Source: G965276675 sp965276675 (GTDB taxonomy: Bacteria > Acidobacteriota > Terriglobia > Terriglobales > Acidobacteriaceae). From it: a stretch of 64,000 nucleotides of DNA. A model generated the notes under the pieces. That model did no database searches, had not been told where the DNA came from, and was given only the letters and a program-made list of their open reading frames with translations. The DNA is taken from NCBI GenBank assembly GCA_965276675.1, contig OZ255624.1:3844001-3908000 (forward strand), in the 5' to 3' direction. This document shows positions 43,899 to 52,422 of this stretch, in pieces; the first letter of the stretch is position 1, and every line of letters starts with the position of its first letter. Position numbers and translations under genes: made by a program.

Positions 43899-44732
43899 CT
43901 AATTGCTCCCCGCTGTGCGATGGAACTCGACCTTCTGCTTGCCAATCGCCAGATACCCGTTGTTGAGCTGCTTCGGCACGGTGTAGAGGCCGTTGCTGAA
44001 GTCGAAGTTGATGAGCGACAGCTTTTTATCTTTGAGCTCGTACAGAGCAGGTGTCTCCTGAAAGCGGCCTCGCAGGTAGGTGAATTTGTCGTCATGCCAG
44101 ATCTCCTGGAGGCCAAGCGTCTTGCCTTTTTTCTCGTCCCAGGCGTAATCGAACCGGAGAGAGCCGGGATATTGGCTCCGGTATTGCTCGGCCTTGGCGT
44201 CTTCCGCCTTCCGTTCGGCAGCTTGCGCGGCCTTTGCGGTCGCAGCCTCTTCTTTGGCCTTGTCGAGGTCGGCAGCGGGCACGAACACCGGGAGTTCGGT
44301 CAGCCTCTGCTGCGCTGTTTTGTCACCTGCATTGATGAACACCTTGGAATCGAAATGGGTGTCTTCCTGGCCGGAGATCTCTCGCAACTGCAGCGTGTAC
44401 TCGTTGCCGTGGTCGGAAACGATATGAACGTCGGTAGAGCTGCCGGCCAACTTCGGCTTGATGCTGATGAAGCGCGAAGCCACATGACCGCCATCGAACA
44501 CCCAATCCACGGTGTCGCCCGCGAACACATTCGCAACCTTTTCTTCGGCCGGTAGCACAATCAATGTCGATTGCAGCAGGCCGGCACGGATCACAGGGGG
44601 AGCCGTAGATTCTGAAACGTTCACATTTCTAGGCGTGCTCGGCTCCAAACTGTGGGCTGGCGGCAGAGCTCGCATCGAAGCAGACGCAAGGACGAGGCTG
44701 GCAGCGATCGCAATCGGGATAGGCGGTTTCAT
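43899..44732 (-). CDS. virB9: VirB9/TrbG-like outer-membrane core protein
   Basis: A 277-residue periplasmic protein with a signal peptide (PIAIAASLVLASASMRA). The N-terminal part has VFAGDTVDWVFDGGHVASRFISIKP, and the C-terminal domain has FDYAWDEKKGKTLGLQEIWHDDKFTYLRGRF, typical of the CagX/VirB9 fold that lines the outer-membrane pore with VirB10. It lies 20 bases after virB4. Confidence 0.87.
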   Translation of the reverse strand: MKPPIPIAIAASLVLASASMRALPPAHSLEPSTPRNVNVSESTAPPVIRAGLLQSTLIVLPAEEKVANVFAGDTVDWVFDGGHVASRFISIKPKLAGSSTDVHIVSDHGNEYTLQLREISGQEDTHFDSKVFINAGDKTAQQRLTELPVFVPAADLDKAKEEAATAKAAQAAERKAEDAKAEQYRSQYPGSLRFDYAWDEKKGKTLGLQEIWHDDKFTYLRGRFQETPALYELKDKKLSLINFDFSNGLYTVPKQLNNGYLAIGKQKVEFHRTAGSN

Positions 44733-44752
44733 GCTTTCTGGTCCTTTCTTCG

Positions 44753-47122
44753 TTACGCGGTCTCGCCTGCGGCAAAGCGGGAGATACCCTCGGACAATCC
44801 ATACTTGGCGATAAGCTTCGACCGGCGTACCCGGTCCTTTGGCTTGGTCGAGAACGTGGCGTAGCTGCGAGGGTCAAGGTTCAGTGTGACAACCTTGGTG
44901 ATGCCGTCCCGGCGGATGTAGAGTGCTTCGCGATCCTGCAGGCTCTCGAAGAGGGCAATCTGCTGCTCGTTCATCTTGAAAAGCTCGGCATACCGCTTCC
45001 GGTTGAAGGTCGCGTCTCTCAGGAACAAGAACGACGTGCAAGAGTTCACAATGGAGTCGGCGTTCTCACCAAGATCTTCGACGGACTGGCCGATCAAGGT
45101 CACGCCGCCCAGATTCTTGCGAACCGTCTTGATCGAGGCCAGCGCTCCCTCAAGTAGTTGTCGGTTCTTCATGGAGGAGAAGATCTCTTCGATGAGGATG
45201 TGTTTGGGAACGCCTAGATTTGCGGAGTCGTAGAGCACATCGTCAATGCGGCGGAGGAGCCAGACCATCAGCGGTTCGATCAGGTCGGCGTACTGCTCGT
45301 TATTCACGCCCTGAAAATCGAAGCACTGAACGCGGGAGAGCGAGAGCGAATCCTCAACGTTGTCGAAGATCGCGCTGTACACGCCTTTGCCGACCCACTT
45401 CGACAGGTACCGGTCGAGCTTCTTGGGAAGGAACAGGCTCGAGAGCCGACGGTTCTCGGGGTCGAGCAGGTACATGTCCTGTACCGCCTTGTGAACCACA
45501 TCGCCGTCTTCGGGCTCCAGCTCAGCACCGCCGTTCGTAAGTAGCAGCTTAACGAAGCTGTACAGGAATTTGACATTATTCTCGGTTGGCTCCAGCGCGA
45601 ACGGGTTGACGCGCGGACCGTCCTTGCCGACGCGGTCCACTCTGCCGCCATACAGATCGACGACGCTCTCATAAGAGCCCCCGATGTCGAACACGTAAGT
45701 GAAGCCACCGTACTTCTGCTCCAGAGCAACAATGGTGTTTCCATGAACGGACTTGCCGGTCCCGGTTGGTCCGAGGATGAGCATGACGCGCACACCGTCC
45801 ACATACACATCCTGGTAGAACGGCGTGCGGGTGCGCGTCTCCAGAACATTCAGGTACTCGGCGTCGAGGTCATCTGAATGCGGATGACCGAGATGCGGAG
45901 CGAACACGGAAGAGAGCCGAGCGTGGTGCTCTTCCGAAAGCCACAGTGGAAAGACACTGAACTTCTGGTTGCCGGGGAACATGGCATAGAACGCCGAGAG
46001 ACTGCCGAGCGTCTCTTCCATCACCTGGGCGCGGGAACCAACGAAGATGCGGTGCACCGTCGGTGTTGCGTTACGCAGCTCTGCCTGGCTTTCGGCGACA
46101 AGAAGCAGCCGGAGCGAAAATTCGCCTTGCGCCTTCCTATCGAGCGAGCGAACTACGTCACTGAGATCGTCAACGGCATTGTTGGCAGCCTTTGCATTGG
46201 CGCCTGAGTCGAGCGAAGTAGTGTCGCGCCCGCTCATCACGCGGGTGAGTACGCCGACCTTGAAAAAAGAGATGAACTTCTCCTGCTGATCGATCTCACG
46301 GCGCGCCGAAGCCGTCGATCTCACCCGCCATGTCGTGCACAGAATGCTATCGCAGTCGAGCGTAAGCAGGTCGGAGAACAGGCAGGGCCGCGATGCCTCC
46401 GGCGTCGCCTGGAGTGAGAACATCTGCACGTGTCGCCTGCCAACTTCGAGGTGGTCGTGGTGCCAGGCCACCGGGCTCTTCACGATCTGGCGGTCTACGC
46501 CTTGATCAGCACGAAGTTGGTCCTGCTCCGCCCAGTCCTCGAGATTGAAGAGGTAGCTGAAGAACGCAAAGAGGCGTTGCTTGTCGAGCAACTGCAAACC
46601 GATCAAATTGCCGAGATGACCCTCTAGAAGCGTTGCGGTTTTCTGCAGGTGCGCAAGCATCCGTCCATTGCCGGAAGCATTCTCCAACGGTTTCCGGGTA
46701 AACGCCTTCATCTGAGGCGCCTCAAGCGTAAGGCACCAGTGCAGGTCAACGCGGCGGAAGCGCCCGTTCTTTGCCAGATGAACTTCGCGATCAGTAATAA
46801 AGCTCTCATTGACCGCGTTGCTGTAGCGCACCTGCCGCGGGATGGATGCGCCGGAGATCACGCGCATGTACTGGTAAAGGCAAGAGCCTTCTGGGAGACC
46901 GCGAAGAGCGCCTTCTATGGAGCGCACAAGCGCGTCAATCTCCTGGTCGGTTCGCCCTTCTTCGTCCACGCCGTTCAGGGAGAACAAGCATCCGTACCCA
47001 CCGCCCTTGAGCGCGAAGGTATTCGGACCGACAAATCGGGAGATCGGCACGATGCTGCACGCTGCGCCGGCTTTGGCGAACCATGGCGTGTGTTTCAGTC
47101 GTTCAGCGTTGGCGCGGGTCAT
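44753..47122 (-). CDS. virB4: VirB4/TrbE-like secretion ATPase
   Basis: A 789-residue ATPase. The N-terminal half matches CagE/TrbE-type segments (AFTRKPLENASGNGRM, LIGLQLLDKQRLFAFFSYLF), and the C-terminal RecA-like domain has Walker A GPTGTGKS near residue 447 and VPKHILIEEIFSSMKN as Walker B. It energises pilus biogenesis. It overlaps virB3 by 20 bases, so the two genes are coupled. Confidence 0.92.
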   Translation of the reverse strand: MTRANAERLKHTPWFAKAGAACSIVPISRFVGPNTFALKGGGYGCLFSLNGVDEEGRTDQEIDALVRSIEGALRGLPEGSCLYQYMRVISGASIPRQVRYSNAVNESFITDREVHLAKNGRFRRVDLHWCLTLEAPQMKAFTRKPLENASGNGRMLAHLQKTATLLEGHLGNLIGLQLLDKQRLFAFFSYLFNLEDWAEQDQLRADQGVDRQIVKSPVAWHHDHLEVGRRHVQMFSLQATPEASRPCLFSDLLTLDCDSILCTTWRVRSTASARREIDQQEKFISFFKVGVLTRVMSGRDTTSLDSGANAKAANNAVDDLSDVVRSLDRKAQGEFSLRLLLVAESQAELRNATPTVHRIFVGSRAQVMEETLGSLSAFYAMFPGNQKFSVFPLWLSEEHHARLSSVFAPHLGHPHSDDLDAEYLNVLETRTRTPFYQDVYVDGVRVMLILGPTGTGKSVHGNTIVALEQKYGGFTYVFDIGGSYESVVDLYGGRVDRVGKDGPRVNPFALEPTENNVKFLYSFVKLLLTNGGAELEPEDGDVVHKAVQDMYLLDPENRRLSSLFLPKKLDRYLSKWVGKGVYSAIFDNVEDSLSLSRVQCFDFQGVNNEQYADLIEPLMVWLLRRIDDVLYDSANLGVPKHILIEEIFSSMKNRQLLEGALASIKTVRKNLGGVTLIGQSVEDLGENADSIVNSCTSFLFLRDATFNRKRYAELFKMNEQQIALFESLQDREALYIRRDGITKVVTLNLDPRSYATFSTKPKDRVRRSKLIAKYGLSEGISRFAAGETA

Positions 47123-47366
47123 AGTAGCTCTTCTGGCTGAGGCTCAGGCCCCAGAGTTGGAACATCTTCGGGTGTTTACGGACGATAAGCCACGCCGCAA
47201 CGGCAAGGGTTGGAAAGGCCAGCATTGCGAGAAGCCGGAAGCCGACGAGGAAAACCGTTACGCAGACGAATACGATCGCCATCCATGCTGCAAGGTCGAG
47301 GCCGAGCTTGGCTCTCGGACGGTTCAGCGCTTGATTGATTGGTAACGGTTCTCCCCGCTTGGTCAT
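47103..47366 (-). CDS. virB3: VirB3-like inner-membrane protein
   Basis: Eighty-seven residues starting MTKRGEPLPINQALNRP, with a hydrophobic hairpin of two helices (MAIVFVCVTVFLVGFRLL and AFPTLAVAAWLIV), the standard VirB3 shape. It associates with VirB4. The longer open frame reaching 47690 is a shadow of virB2; the ATG at 47366 matches the family start. Confidence 0.82.
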   Translation of the reverse strand: MTKRGEPLPINQALNRPRAKLGLDLAAWMAIVFVCVTVFLVGFRLLAMLAFPTLAVAAWLIVRKHPKMFQLWGLSLSQKSYYDPRQR

Positions 47367-47380
47367 CGCAGATGCACCTC

Positions 47381-47803
47381 CTACATCTGCTGCCCGGTCA
47401 GCGAGCCGATCCAGCCAGCTCCCCAGCCGAGAACACCGGCGCCAAATAGTGCACCGAAGAGTCCAGGAATCGCGTCCTGAAAGCGACCGCTCATCATCCG
47501 GATGCCGGCGAAGATCAAGCCGCCGAAGCAGATGACCGCACCCGCATAAATCGCAAACGTCTTGAAAGTGCCCATGAGTGTCTGAGCACCCGAGAAGTCC
47601 ATCGTGCCTTGGGCATGTGCGGCGCTCGCCAAGGACATGGCAAATAGCGCAGGAAGGAGAGTTCGAAGGATGAGTCTGGCTCGGCTCCATAGACGCAGAC
47701 GGAGTGCGCGGGTGCGATCCGTAGCGCGACTCGAAGAGCCGAGGTAAACAGGCAACCGAACGGAAGCTACATCCGATCGGATCATGGGGTAGGAACGCTG
47801 CAT
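47381..47803 (-). CDS. virB2: VirB2/TrbC-like major pilin
   Basis: A 140-residue prepilin with a long basic N-terminal leader, a signal ending AMSLASAAHAQ, then two hydrophobic segments (AIYAGAVICFGGLIFAGI and LFGALFGAGVLGWGAGWI). GGAGGTG five bases before the ATG at 47803 fixes the start. It is the first gene of the VirB operon; inverted repeats lie upstream. Confidence 0.83.
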   Translation of the reverse strand: MQRSYPMIRSDVASVRLPVYLGSSSRATDRTRALRLRLWSRARLILRTLLPALFAMSLASAAHAQGTMDFSGAQTLMGTFKTFAIYAGAVICFGGLIFAGIRMMSGRFQDAIPGLFGALFGAGVLGWGAGWIGSLTGQQM

Positions 47804-48346
47804 CGGCACCTCCACTGACGCTTGGTTACGTCAGCAATGAGGCGAACCTAAGGAATGAACGCTGTGGACGTCCAATAACTTCTCAGGAAAGCAGTATTCC
47901 TAAACGGAATGCTGTCACTTTCGTCGGGACGAATCAGAAGCGAGAAAACGCGGGACATAGGAGCTATTACGCTCCCAACCCGACTTCGCGCGACTCCTCT
48001 TCCACTGCTAACCCCAGGCCCGGAAGACCAGCGATCCCAAGTTATCGATTGCCCAACAGCCAGCGCCGTTCGAGCGGCTAGATCTCAATGTCAGGAGTCA
48101 ATGCATCAACAAGAGCGTTGAATCTTCTCTCCTCAAGCTCGCGGACAAGCGAATCGATGTAAAGTGACGCTCTCCGTATAGTGGCGAATTAACGATCGCG
48201 TTCGCTTGCATCGCTACAGCGCGAGACGAATACAAGCACCTTCGCGTCCTGGTCAGGTATGCCGGCCAGCACCTCGTCAGTTCGTCCCTCCATAACTCTG
48301 TAGTCGCCGATGCTTGTCATCAAGTGAGTCCGCATTCGTGCTGCTG
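47804..48346. other. Promoter region of the VirB operon and flank
   Basis: About 540 bases without a supported gene. Near virB2 lie two inverted repeats: CTGACG/CGTCAG at 47815-47834, and GCAGTATTCC with GGAATGCTGT (one mismatch pair in each half) at 47891-47915. These are candidate operators. The rest is featureless to my reading. Confidence 0.4.
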
Positions 48347-48886
48347 CTAGTCTTTCAGCATCTCCATCCAGAGTTGCATCGTCAAATCTTCACGTTCGGG
48401 ACGTCCGAGTTGCCAACGCAGTTCCTCTCTGTAGCGCTGTTCTAAGATGCGGGGATCTAAGGGTACTGTCCGTGAAAGAAACCGAACGTCATCACGATCC
48501 TTCTGGCTGTTCCGTTCGAGCTTGGAAAGCGCCACGTCGTAGGGGTCTAACGCCATCAGTCGCAGGTTTCGGTAAGCTCCTGAGAACATCTCAGTCAGCC
48601 TGTCCTCGTAGTTCTCCGGCACAGCCGCAACGGCTACGCGATCAAGGTAGATGCGGTGCTTGCGGTGAAGCGGGCCGCCTTGCATGGCCACCTGCATAAT
48701 TGTGTCCACTGCTTCGCGGGGAGCGAGTTCAATCACATCCACGTCTGCAGTAGGTCGATCCAATCCATAGAGTTGCGTCACCACAAACCCGCCGATACAG
48801 TCGAGCCTCGCAGGAGATTGCAGAATTTCATCAAGATCACTAAGGAACGCGTGCCATGGCTCGGACGGAGATGTTTCAGAAGACAT
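48347..48886 (-). CDS. DUF6036-type nucleotidyltransferase, putative toxin
   Basis: A 179-residue protein with a minimal nucleotidyltransferase core: LDCIGGFVVTQLYGLDRPTADVDVIEL has the GG and the DVD metal-binding acidic pair, followed by LMALDPYDVALSKLERN. This arrangement matches DUF6036-type proteins in toxin-antitoxin modules. It overlaps the upstream HTH gene by 11 bases, so expression is linked. The toxin role is inferred from the pairing. Confidence 0.72.
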   Translation of the reverse strand: MSSETSPSEPWHAFLSDLDEILQSPARLDCIGGFVVTQLYGLDRPTADVDVIELAPREAVDTIMQVAMQGGPLHRKHRIYLDRVAVAAVPENYEDRLTEMFSGAYRNLRLMALDPYDVALSKLERNSQKDRDDVRFLSRTVPLDPRILEQRYREELRWQLGRPEREDLTMQLWMEMLKD

Positions 48887-49562
48887 GCTGCAGGTCCCCC
48901 GCTTTCAAATCGGTGAGCAGGTTCCAGTGAGTTGCTGCAGGGGGCCGGTGGGTGCGGAGCCATTTGCGCTCCGCCTGCGATAGCGAAGCCTTGCAAAGTG
49001 TGTCTTCGTTGGCCAATCGTGAACGCTCCAGTGCCTCCACGCGAGTGCGCAGTGAATCGGCGGCGGCGACTTCACCACGGAACTCGGCGACATCCCTGGC
49101 CAGCGCCGTGACGTACGCGAGCCGGTTCTGCCGGTTCCGAAGCTTCGCCTCAGTGGTGAGCCAGTTCCACCTCAGATCGACGAAATGGTATGGCAGCCAC
49201 GGAAGTGCTTCCGTCACGCGGGCATCAAGGTCCTCGGTATCAAGGGCGAGCAACAGCAGTTCAGCCGGGTTGAGCAAGACGCGGCCTTTCAGATATGCGA
49301 AGCCCGGATATCCCAGCTCTCCGAGGGACCTCTTGAAGAACTCCTCTCCGAGGATAGGATCCAGGTGAGTTCCGAGTGGCCGAGTTGTGGCAGGAAGGGA
49401 GAAGACGCGGATGACGGTTGAAGCGAGGTCGCCGGAAACCGGCCGGCTTCCCCGTTCGATCATCGACAGATACGCCTGTGTGACGCCAAGGCGATGAGCG
49501 GCTTCGGCCTGCGTCCAATGCGAGGCAGTGCGAGCCGATTTGAGATCGCTGCCGGTCATCAT
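48876..49562 (-). CDS. XRE-family HTH regulator, putative antitoxin
   Basis: A 228-residue protein. The N-terminal helix-turn-helix is classical (SDLKSARTASHWTQAEAAHRLGVTQAYLSMIERG); the rest is helical and of unknown fold, with an arginine-rich middle. A perfect 21-base inverted repeat lies just before it (49568-49588), suggesting autorepression. Together with the nucleotidyltransferase gene it forms a two-gene module, probably a type II or IV toxin-antitoxin pair. Confidence 0.72.
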   Translation of the reverse strand: MMTGSDLKSARTASHWTQAEAAHRLGVTQAYLSMIERGSRPVSGDLASTVIRVFSLPATTRPLGTHLDPILGEEFFKRSLGELGYPGFAYLKGRVLLNPAELLLLALDTEDLDARVTEALPWLPYHFVDLRWNWLTTEAKLRNRQNRLAYVTALARDVAEFRGEVAAADSLRTRVEALERSRLANEDTLCKASLSQAERKWLRTHRPPAATHWNLLTDLKAGDLQHVF

Positions 49563-49567
49563 TCCCA

Positions 49568-49588
49568 ATATAACACATCCTGTTATAT
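49568..49588. promoter_or_regulatory. Palindromic operator before the HTH gene
   Basis: Arms ATATAACA and TGTTATAT are perfect inverted repeats separated by five bases, directly upstream of the XRE gene start. Position and symmetry match an autoregulatory operator for a dimeric HTH repressor overlapping the promoter. Confidence 0.65.
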
Positions 49589-49746
49589 CATGGGTCATCC
49601 GGCAGAAATCCAAAGCTGTTCCTGGGTGCAGCCCGCTAAACCTGTCAAATGAGAAGATCTCGAGGAGAAAAGGTTTCCGAGCCGATCTTCGGAGAGGGCG
49701 GCGGGCATGTCCCCGGCCTCCGAATATGACTCAAGAAACGCGAGCC

Positions 49747-49780
49747 ACTATTCAAGGATAGGGATCTATCCCTTAATAGT
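49747..49780. repeat. Imperfect 15-base inverted repeat
   Basis: ACTATTCAAGGATAG and the complement of CTATCCCTTAATAGT match at 13 of 15 positions around a GGAT loop. It lies about 235 bases left of the tRNA-like sequence and may be a recombinase or accessory-protein site, or a terminator. Confidence 0.4.
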
Positions 49781-49875
49781 GAGGAAAACTAATAAAAGAT
49801 GCAGCAGGCCAGGATTGCCCACAGCCTCTACGTGACGTCCACTCCGTCGAATGAGCGCTAGGGTGACCAATCGGA

Positions 49876-49895
49876 ACAGGTCCGTACAGGTCCGT
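49876..49895. repeat. Tandem 10-base direct repeat
   Basis: ACAGGTCCGT occurs twice in direct tandem. It lies about 120 bases left of the tRNA-Met-like segment. A recombination or binding role is possible but not shown. Confidence 0.35.
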
Positions 49896-50013
49896 ACAAA
49901 TGAAATCCAACGACGGTTACACGAAAAACCCAACCGCCAAAACAGACTCCCGACTGACTCCCACGAGCCTGTCCAGGCCGTACCTTGCTATACTCCGGGG
50001 TAGCCAATCGTGT

Positions 50014-50092
50014 TGCGGAGTCAGTAACTTACGCGAGCGCCCGGTCGCTCATAACCCAAAGGTCGTAGGTTCAAATCCTACCCCCGCAACCA
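50014..50092 (+). tRNA. Degenerate tRNA-Met-like gene / attachment site (3' half intact)
   Basis: From 50047 to 50092 the sequence follows an initiator-type tRNA-Met: CTCATAA anticodon loop (CAT), CCC, AGGTCG, a full T arm (GTAGG-TTCAAAT-CCTAC), CCCCGCA acceptor half, A and encoded CCA. The 5' side (50014 onward) can pair only partly: TGCGGAG fits the acceptor with one mismatch, but the D arm and the anticodon stem do not form. I read it as a 3' tRNA fragment left by site-specific integration, not a working tRNA. Confidence 0.5.
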
Positions 50093-51725
50093 CACGAATT
50101 TGCCGTGACGTTGCATCTCCGGCAAACTTCTCCTCTTGGCTACCAAGCAAATTCCAATTGCCTTCCGCAACGTAATGGGGCTTTCCAGCGCCCATTTGCG
50201 GAACCATCCGGATCTCCGATACATGCTTCAGCAACTCCTTCCGAGCGGGCACAGGATCGCCGGATAGCAGGATCCGAAGGTCTCCCAGCCTCTGCGTCAC
50301 GAAGCCGCGGATACCCGACAAATGGGCGTCAACGGAATCAGCCCCTCCCGCCAGCAGTTGATCGGTGATATCCCGCAGTTGCTGCTCACGCTCATGGATC
50401 GCCTCGATGAGGAATGCCGAAGGGCCGGTTTCCGCCGCGGTAGCCGCCAGCCGCCTCAACTCTCCTTCGAGCTTCTGTTTCCGCTCACGCATTTGAGCCA
50501 ACTGGTTCGATAGATTGGCAAACGCGTTCTTGACGTGGCTCCCGAACTCGTCCAAAACGTACTCGATGGCCTCGCGCTTCAAGACCTGATTCTGCAACTC
50601 GTCTAAGAGTCGTCCTTCAAGCCAATCCCGCCTCACCGTAACAGCATTCGAGCAGGTTCCACGATTGAAGTGCTGAGAGCAACCGTACTTGGGATAGTGG
50701 CCGTAAGAGCCATAGCCGCTGACGATAATCAGATTCGCGCCGCACATCCCGCACTTCAGGATGCCGCTGAGGAGATAGGGGCTTGTGGCCGAACGAGGTA
50801 TTAGGACTCCCCCACTCTTCGCTCCTCCGTATGTGGCCATCAGAGTTTTCTGCCGTTCTTGCACGCGCTGCCATAGCTCGTCACTGACGATCCGAAGTTC
50901 AGGATGAGAAACGACGCGCCATTCGCTCTCGGGCCTTGCACGCCGCACCCGCTTGTTGGTGCCGGGTGTCTTCACGAAGCGGGAGCTGTTCCAGATCACC
51001 TTACCCACATACAGGTCCCGTCTGAGCATCTCCCGAATACAGGTATGGCACCATGTCCCATACCGATTGTCGGCCCTCGGTCTTGGGGGTGGAACGCATT
51101 CGTGATTCAAAGTCTTTGCAATCGTCTTGAGTGACTGGCCGTCCGCCGACATCTCAAAAATCTGGCGAACCACAGCCGCTTCGCTATCGTTGATGACGAG
51201 TTGCTTTCCGGTGTTGCCAGCTACGGGAACGGAGTCGTAGCCAAAGCAGCGTCCACCCGTATGCTGGCCTCGCAACATGAGACCTTCGAGTCCCCGGTGG
51301 GTCTTCTTGGCAAGCTCCTTCACGTACAGGCTGTCCACCATGCCATGCACGGTCACAAGTACATGGGCTTGCTCGTTATCGGAATCGATCCCCTGACTCA
51401 CGACGATGAGCCGGATGCCGGCGAAGTTCAACCGTTCAAAGAAGGTCAACGCATCTTTCGTGTTTCGCGCCAGACGGCTGCTGTCGTCGAGCAGGATGAT
51501 GTCGAAAGGGCGCGCAGGAGAGAGCGCCCCAGCCAGCAAGCGCCCCAGCCCAGGGCGGTCCGCGCCGACGCCGCTCAATGCTTCATCGGCATAGACGTGC
51601 TCTTCCAAGAAGGTGAACCCGTGAGAATGGGCATATTCACGGCAAATCCGAAGCTGGTCCTCAATAGAGCGAGGACTCTGAAGATCGCTGGAGTAGCGGG
51701 CATAAGCGGCGCAACGAAGGGTCAT
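50049..51725 (-). CDS. Large serine site-specific recombinase
   Basis: A 558-residue serine recombinase. The catalytic N-terminal domain starts AAYARYSSDLQSPRSIEDQ with the nucleophilic serine, and has LDDSSRLARN. A recombinase domain (GYDSVPV..., RGLEGLML), a zinc ribbon (CGMCGANL, then YGCSQHFNRGTCSN) and a coiled coil follow. The last residues, GVGFEPTTFGL, are encoded by the antisense strand of the tRNA-like T arm, so the gene ends inside the tRNA-like sequence. ATG at 51725 is chosen; the longer upstream frame lacks recombinase character. Confidence 0.9.
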   Translation of the reverse strand: MTLRCAAYARYSSDLQSPRSIEDQLRICREYAHSHGFTFLEEHVYADEALSGVGADRPGLGRLLAGALSPARPFDIILLDDSSRLARNTKDALTFFERLNFAGIRLIVVSQGIDSDNEQAHVLVTVHGMVDSLYVKELAKKTHRGLEGLMLRGQHTGGRCFGYDSVPVAGNTGKQLVINDSEAAVVRQIFEMSADGQSLKTIAKTLNHECVPPPRPRADNRYGTWCHTCIREMLRRDLYVGKVIWNSSRFVKTPGTNKRVRRARPESEWRVVSHPELRIVSDELWQRVQERQKTLMATYGGAKSGGVLIPRSATSPYLLSGILKCGMCGANLIIVSGYGSYGHYPKYGCSQHFNRGTCSNAVTVRRDWLEGRLLDELQNQVLKREAIEYVLDEFGSHVKNAFANLSNQLAQMRERKQKLEGELRRLAATAAETGPSAFLIEAIHEREQQLRDITDQLLAGGADSVDAHLSGIRGFVTQRLGDLRILLSGDPVPARKELLKHVSEIRMVPQMGAGKPHYVAEGNWNLLGSQEEKFAGDATSRQIRVVAGVGFEPTTFGL

Positions 51726-51730
51726 GGCTT

Positions 51731-51958
51731 CTATCCGTCCTGGTCGGAAGGTAACTCTGAACCCCCAGGCATCGCAAGTCGATTCTGCTTTCCAATTTCG
51801 GCTAGATATTCTCGCACCAGCGCGGGGATTATGACATTGTCCAGCCATGACTTAAGGACCGGGTCGAGCTTGATCGGGCGCTTTCCAGAAGTCGCCGACC
51901 GATCAGAGCGGAACTCCCGCGCCCGCACCTCTCCGTTCCTGGCGATCTTGTCTTCCAC
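51731..51958 (-). CDS. Small hypothetical protein upstream of the recombinase
   Basis: About 75 residues if it starts at the GTG at 51958, with a GGGGG-type ribosome site: MEDKIARNGEVRAREFRSDRSA..., then PVLKSWLDNVIIPALVREYLAEIG. The helical second half reads as a real protein, and it ends six bases before the recombinase gene. Such small genes often accompany large serine recombinases. The frame continues upward to 52153 without a better start. Confidence 0.45.
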   Translation of the reverse strand: MEDKIARNGEVRAREFRSDRSATSGKRPIKLDPVLKSWLDNVIIPALVREYLAEIGKQNRLAMPGGSELPSDQDG

Positions 51959-52135
51959 GCTATCCCCCGAGACGCAGATCGTCCGTCTCAGAAAAGCGTA
52001 GGGCGCATAATGTTGAGTCAGAGTGGAAAGATTTTCCACGCGGTGTCCAAATGGACACCATGTAGGAAAGGCGGATAGCCCGGTTTTGATTGCTGCGGGG
52101 TCGTTGGCTGGGGGATAATAACAGGAAGGTGCCTT

Positions 52136-52411
52136 ATGGACGTGCAACTGCAAATTCCGGACGATGTCGCGCGAATCCTCCAGAGCGAACAGCCGGACCT
52201 CTCTCGCGCCGCCCTTGAAGCCCTAGCCCTAGAGGGGTACCGCAGCGAACGCCTGTCCGAAACGCAGGTGCGCCGTCTGCTTGGTTTCAGAACCCGGATG
52301 CAGGTCCATGCCTTCCTGAAGGCCCACAGCGTCTATCTCAATTACTCGATCCATGAACTGGAACAAGATCTTGAATCGCTCAAGACTTTTGAAGAAACAT
52401 TGGCCCCGTAG
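52136..52411 (+). CDS. UPF0175 family antitoxin
   Basis: A 91-residue protein with the UPF0175 pattern: short strand MDVQLQIPDDVARIL, then DLSRAALEALALEGYRSERLSETQVRRLLGF, a helix-turn-helix-like segment, and SIHELEQDLESLKTFEE. UPF0175 proteins usually pair with a DUF3368 PIN protein. The next gene is exactly such a protein, 11 bases downstream. Confidence 0.82.
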   Translation: MDVQLQIPDDVARILQSEQPDLSRAALEALALEGYRSERLSETQVRRLLGFRTRMQVHAFLKAHSVYLNYSIHELEQDLESLKTFEETLAP

Positions 52412-52422
52412 GGCGGAGCTGC

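Larger units (their letters stand above)
9573..50092. mobile_element. Integrative/conjugative element (approximate bounds)
   Basis: Contiguous plasmid-type gene content (ParB-like, ArdC-like, MobF relaxase, coupling protein, SSB, VirB2-VirB11) is framed by chromosomal-type genes on the left and a tRNA-Met-like 3' fragment on the right. The right bound is set at the tRNA-like sequence; the left bound is only the first plasmid-type gene. The associated recombinase could be the serine recombinase at 50049, or an integrase not in this window. Bounds are uncertain by several kilobases. Confidence 0.6.

Noticed and set aside
47367..47690. N-terminal extension of virB3
   Set aside because: It overlaps virB2 in another frame and is not VirB3-like; the ATG at 47366 gives the normal family start.
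50014..50092. Functional tRNA-Met gene
   Set aside because: The D arm and anticodon stem do not form, so only the 3' half is credible.
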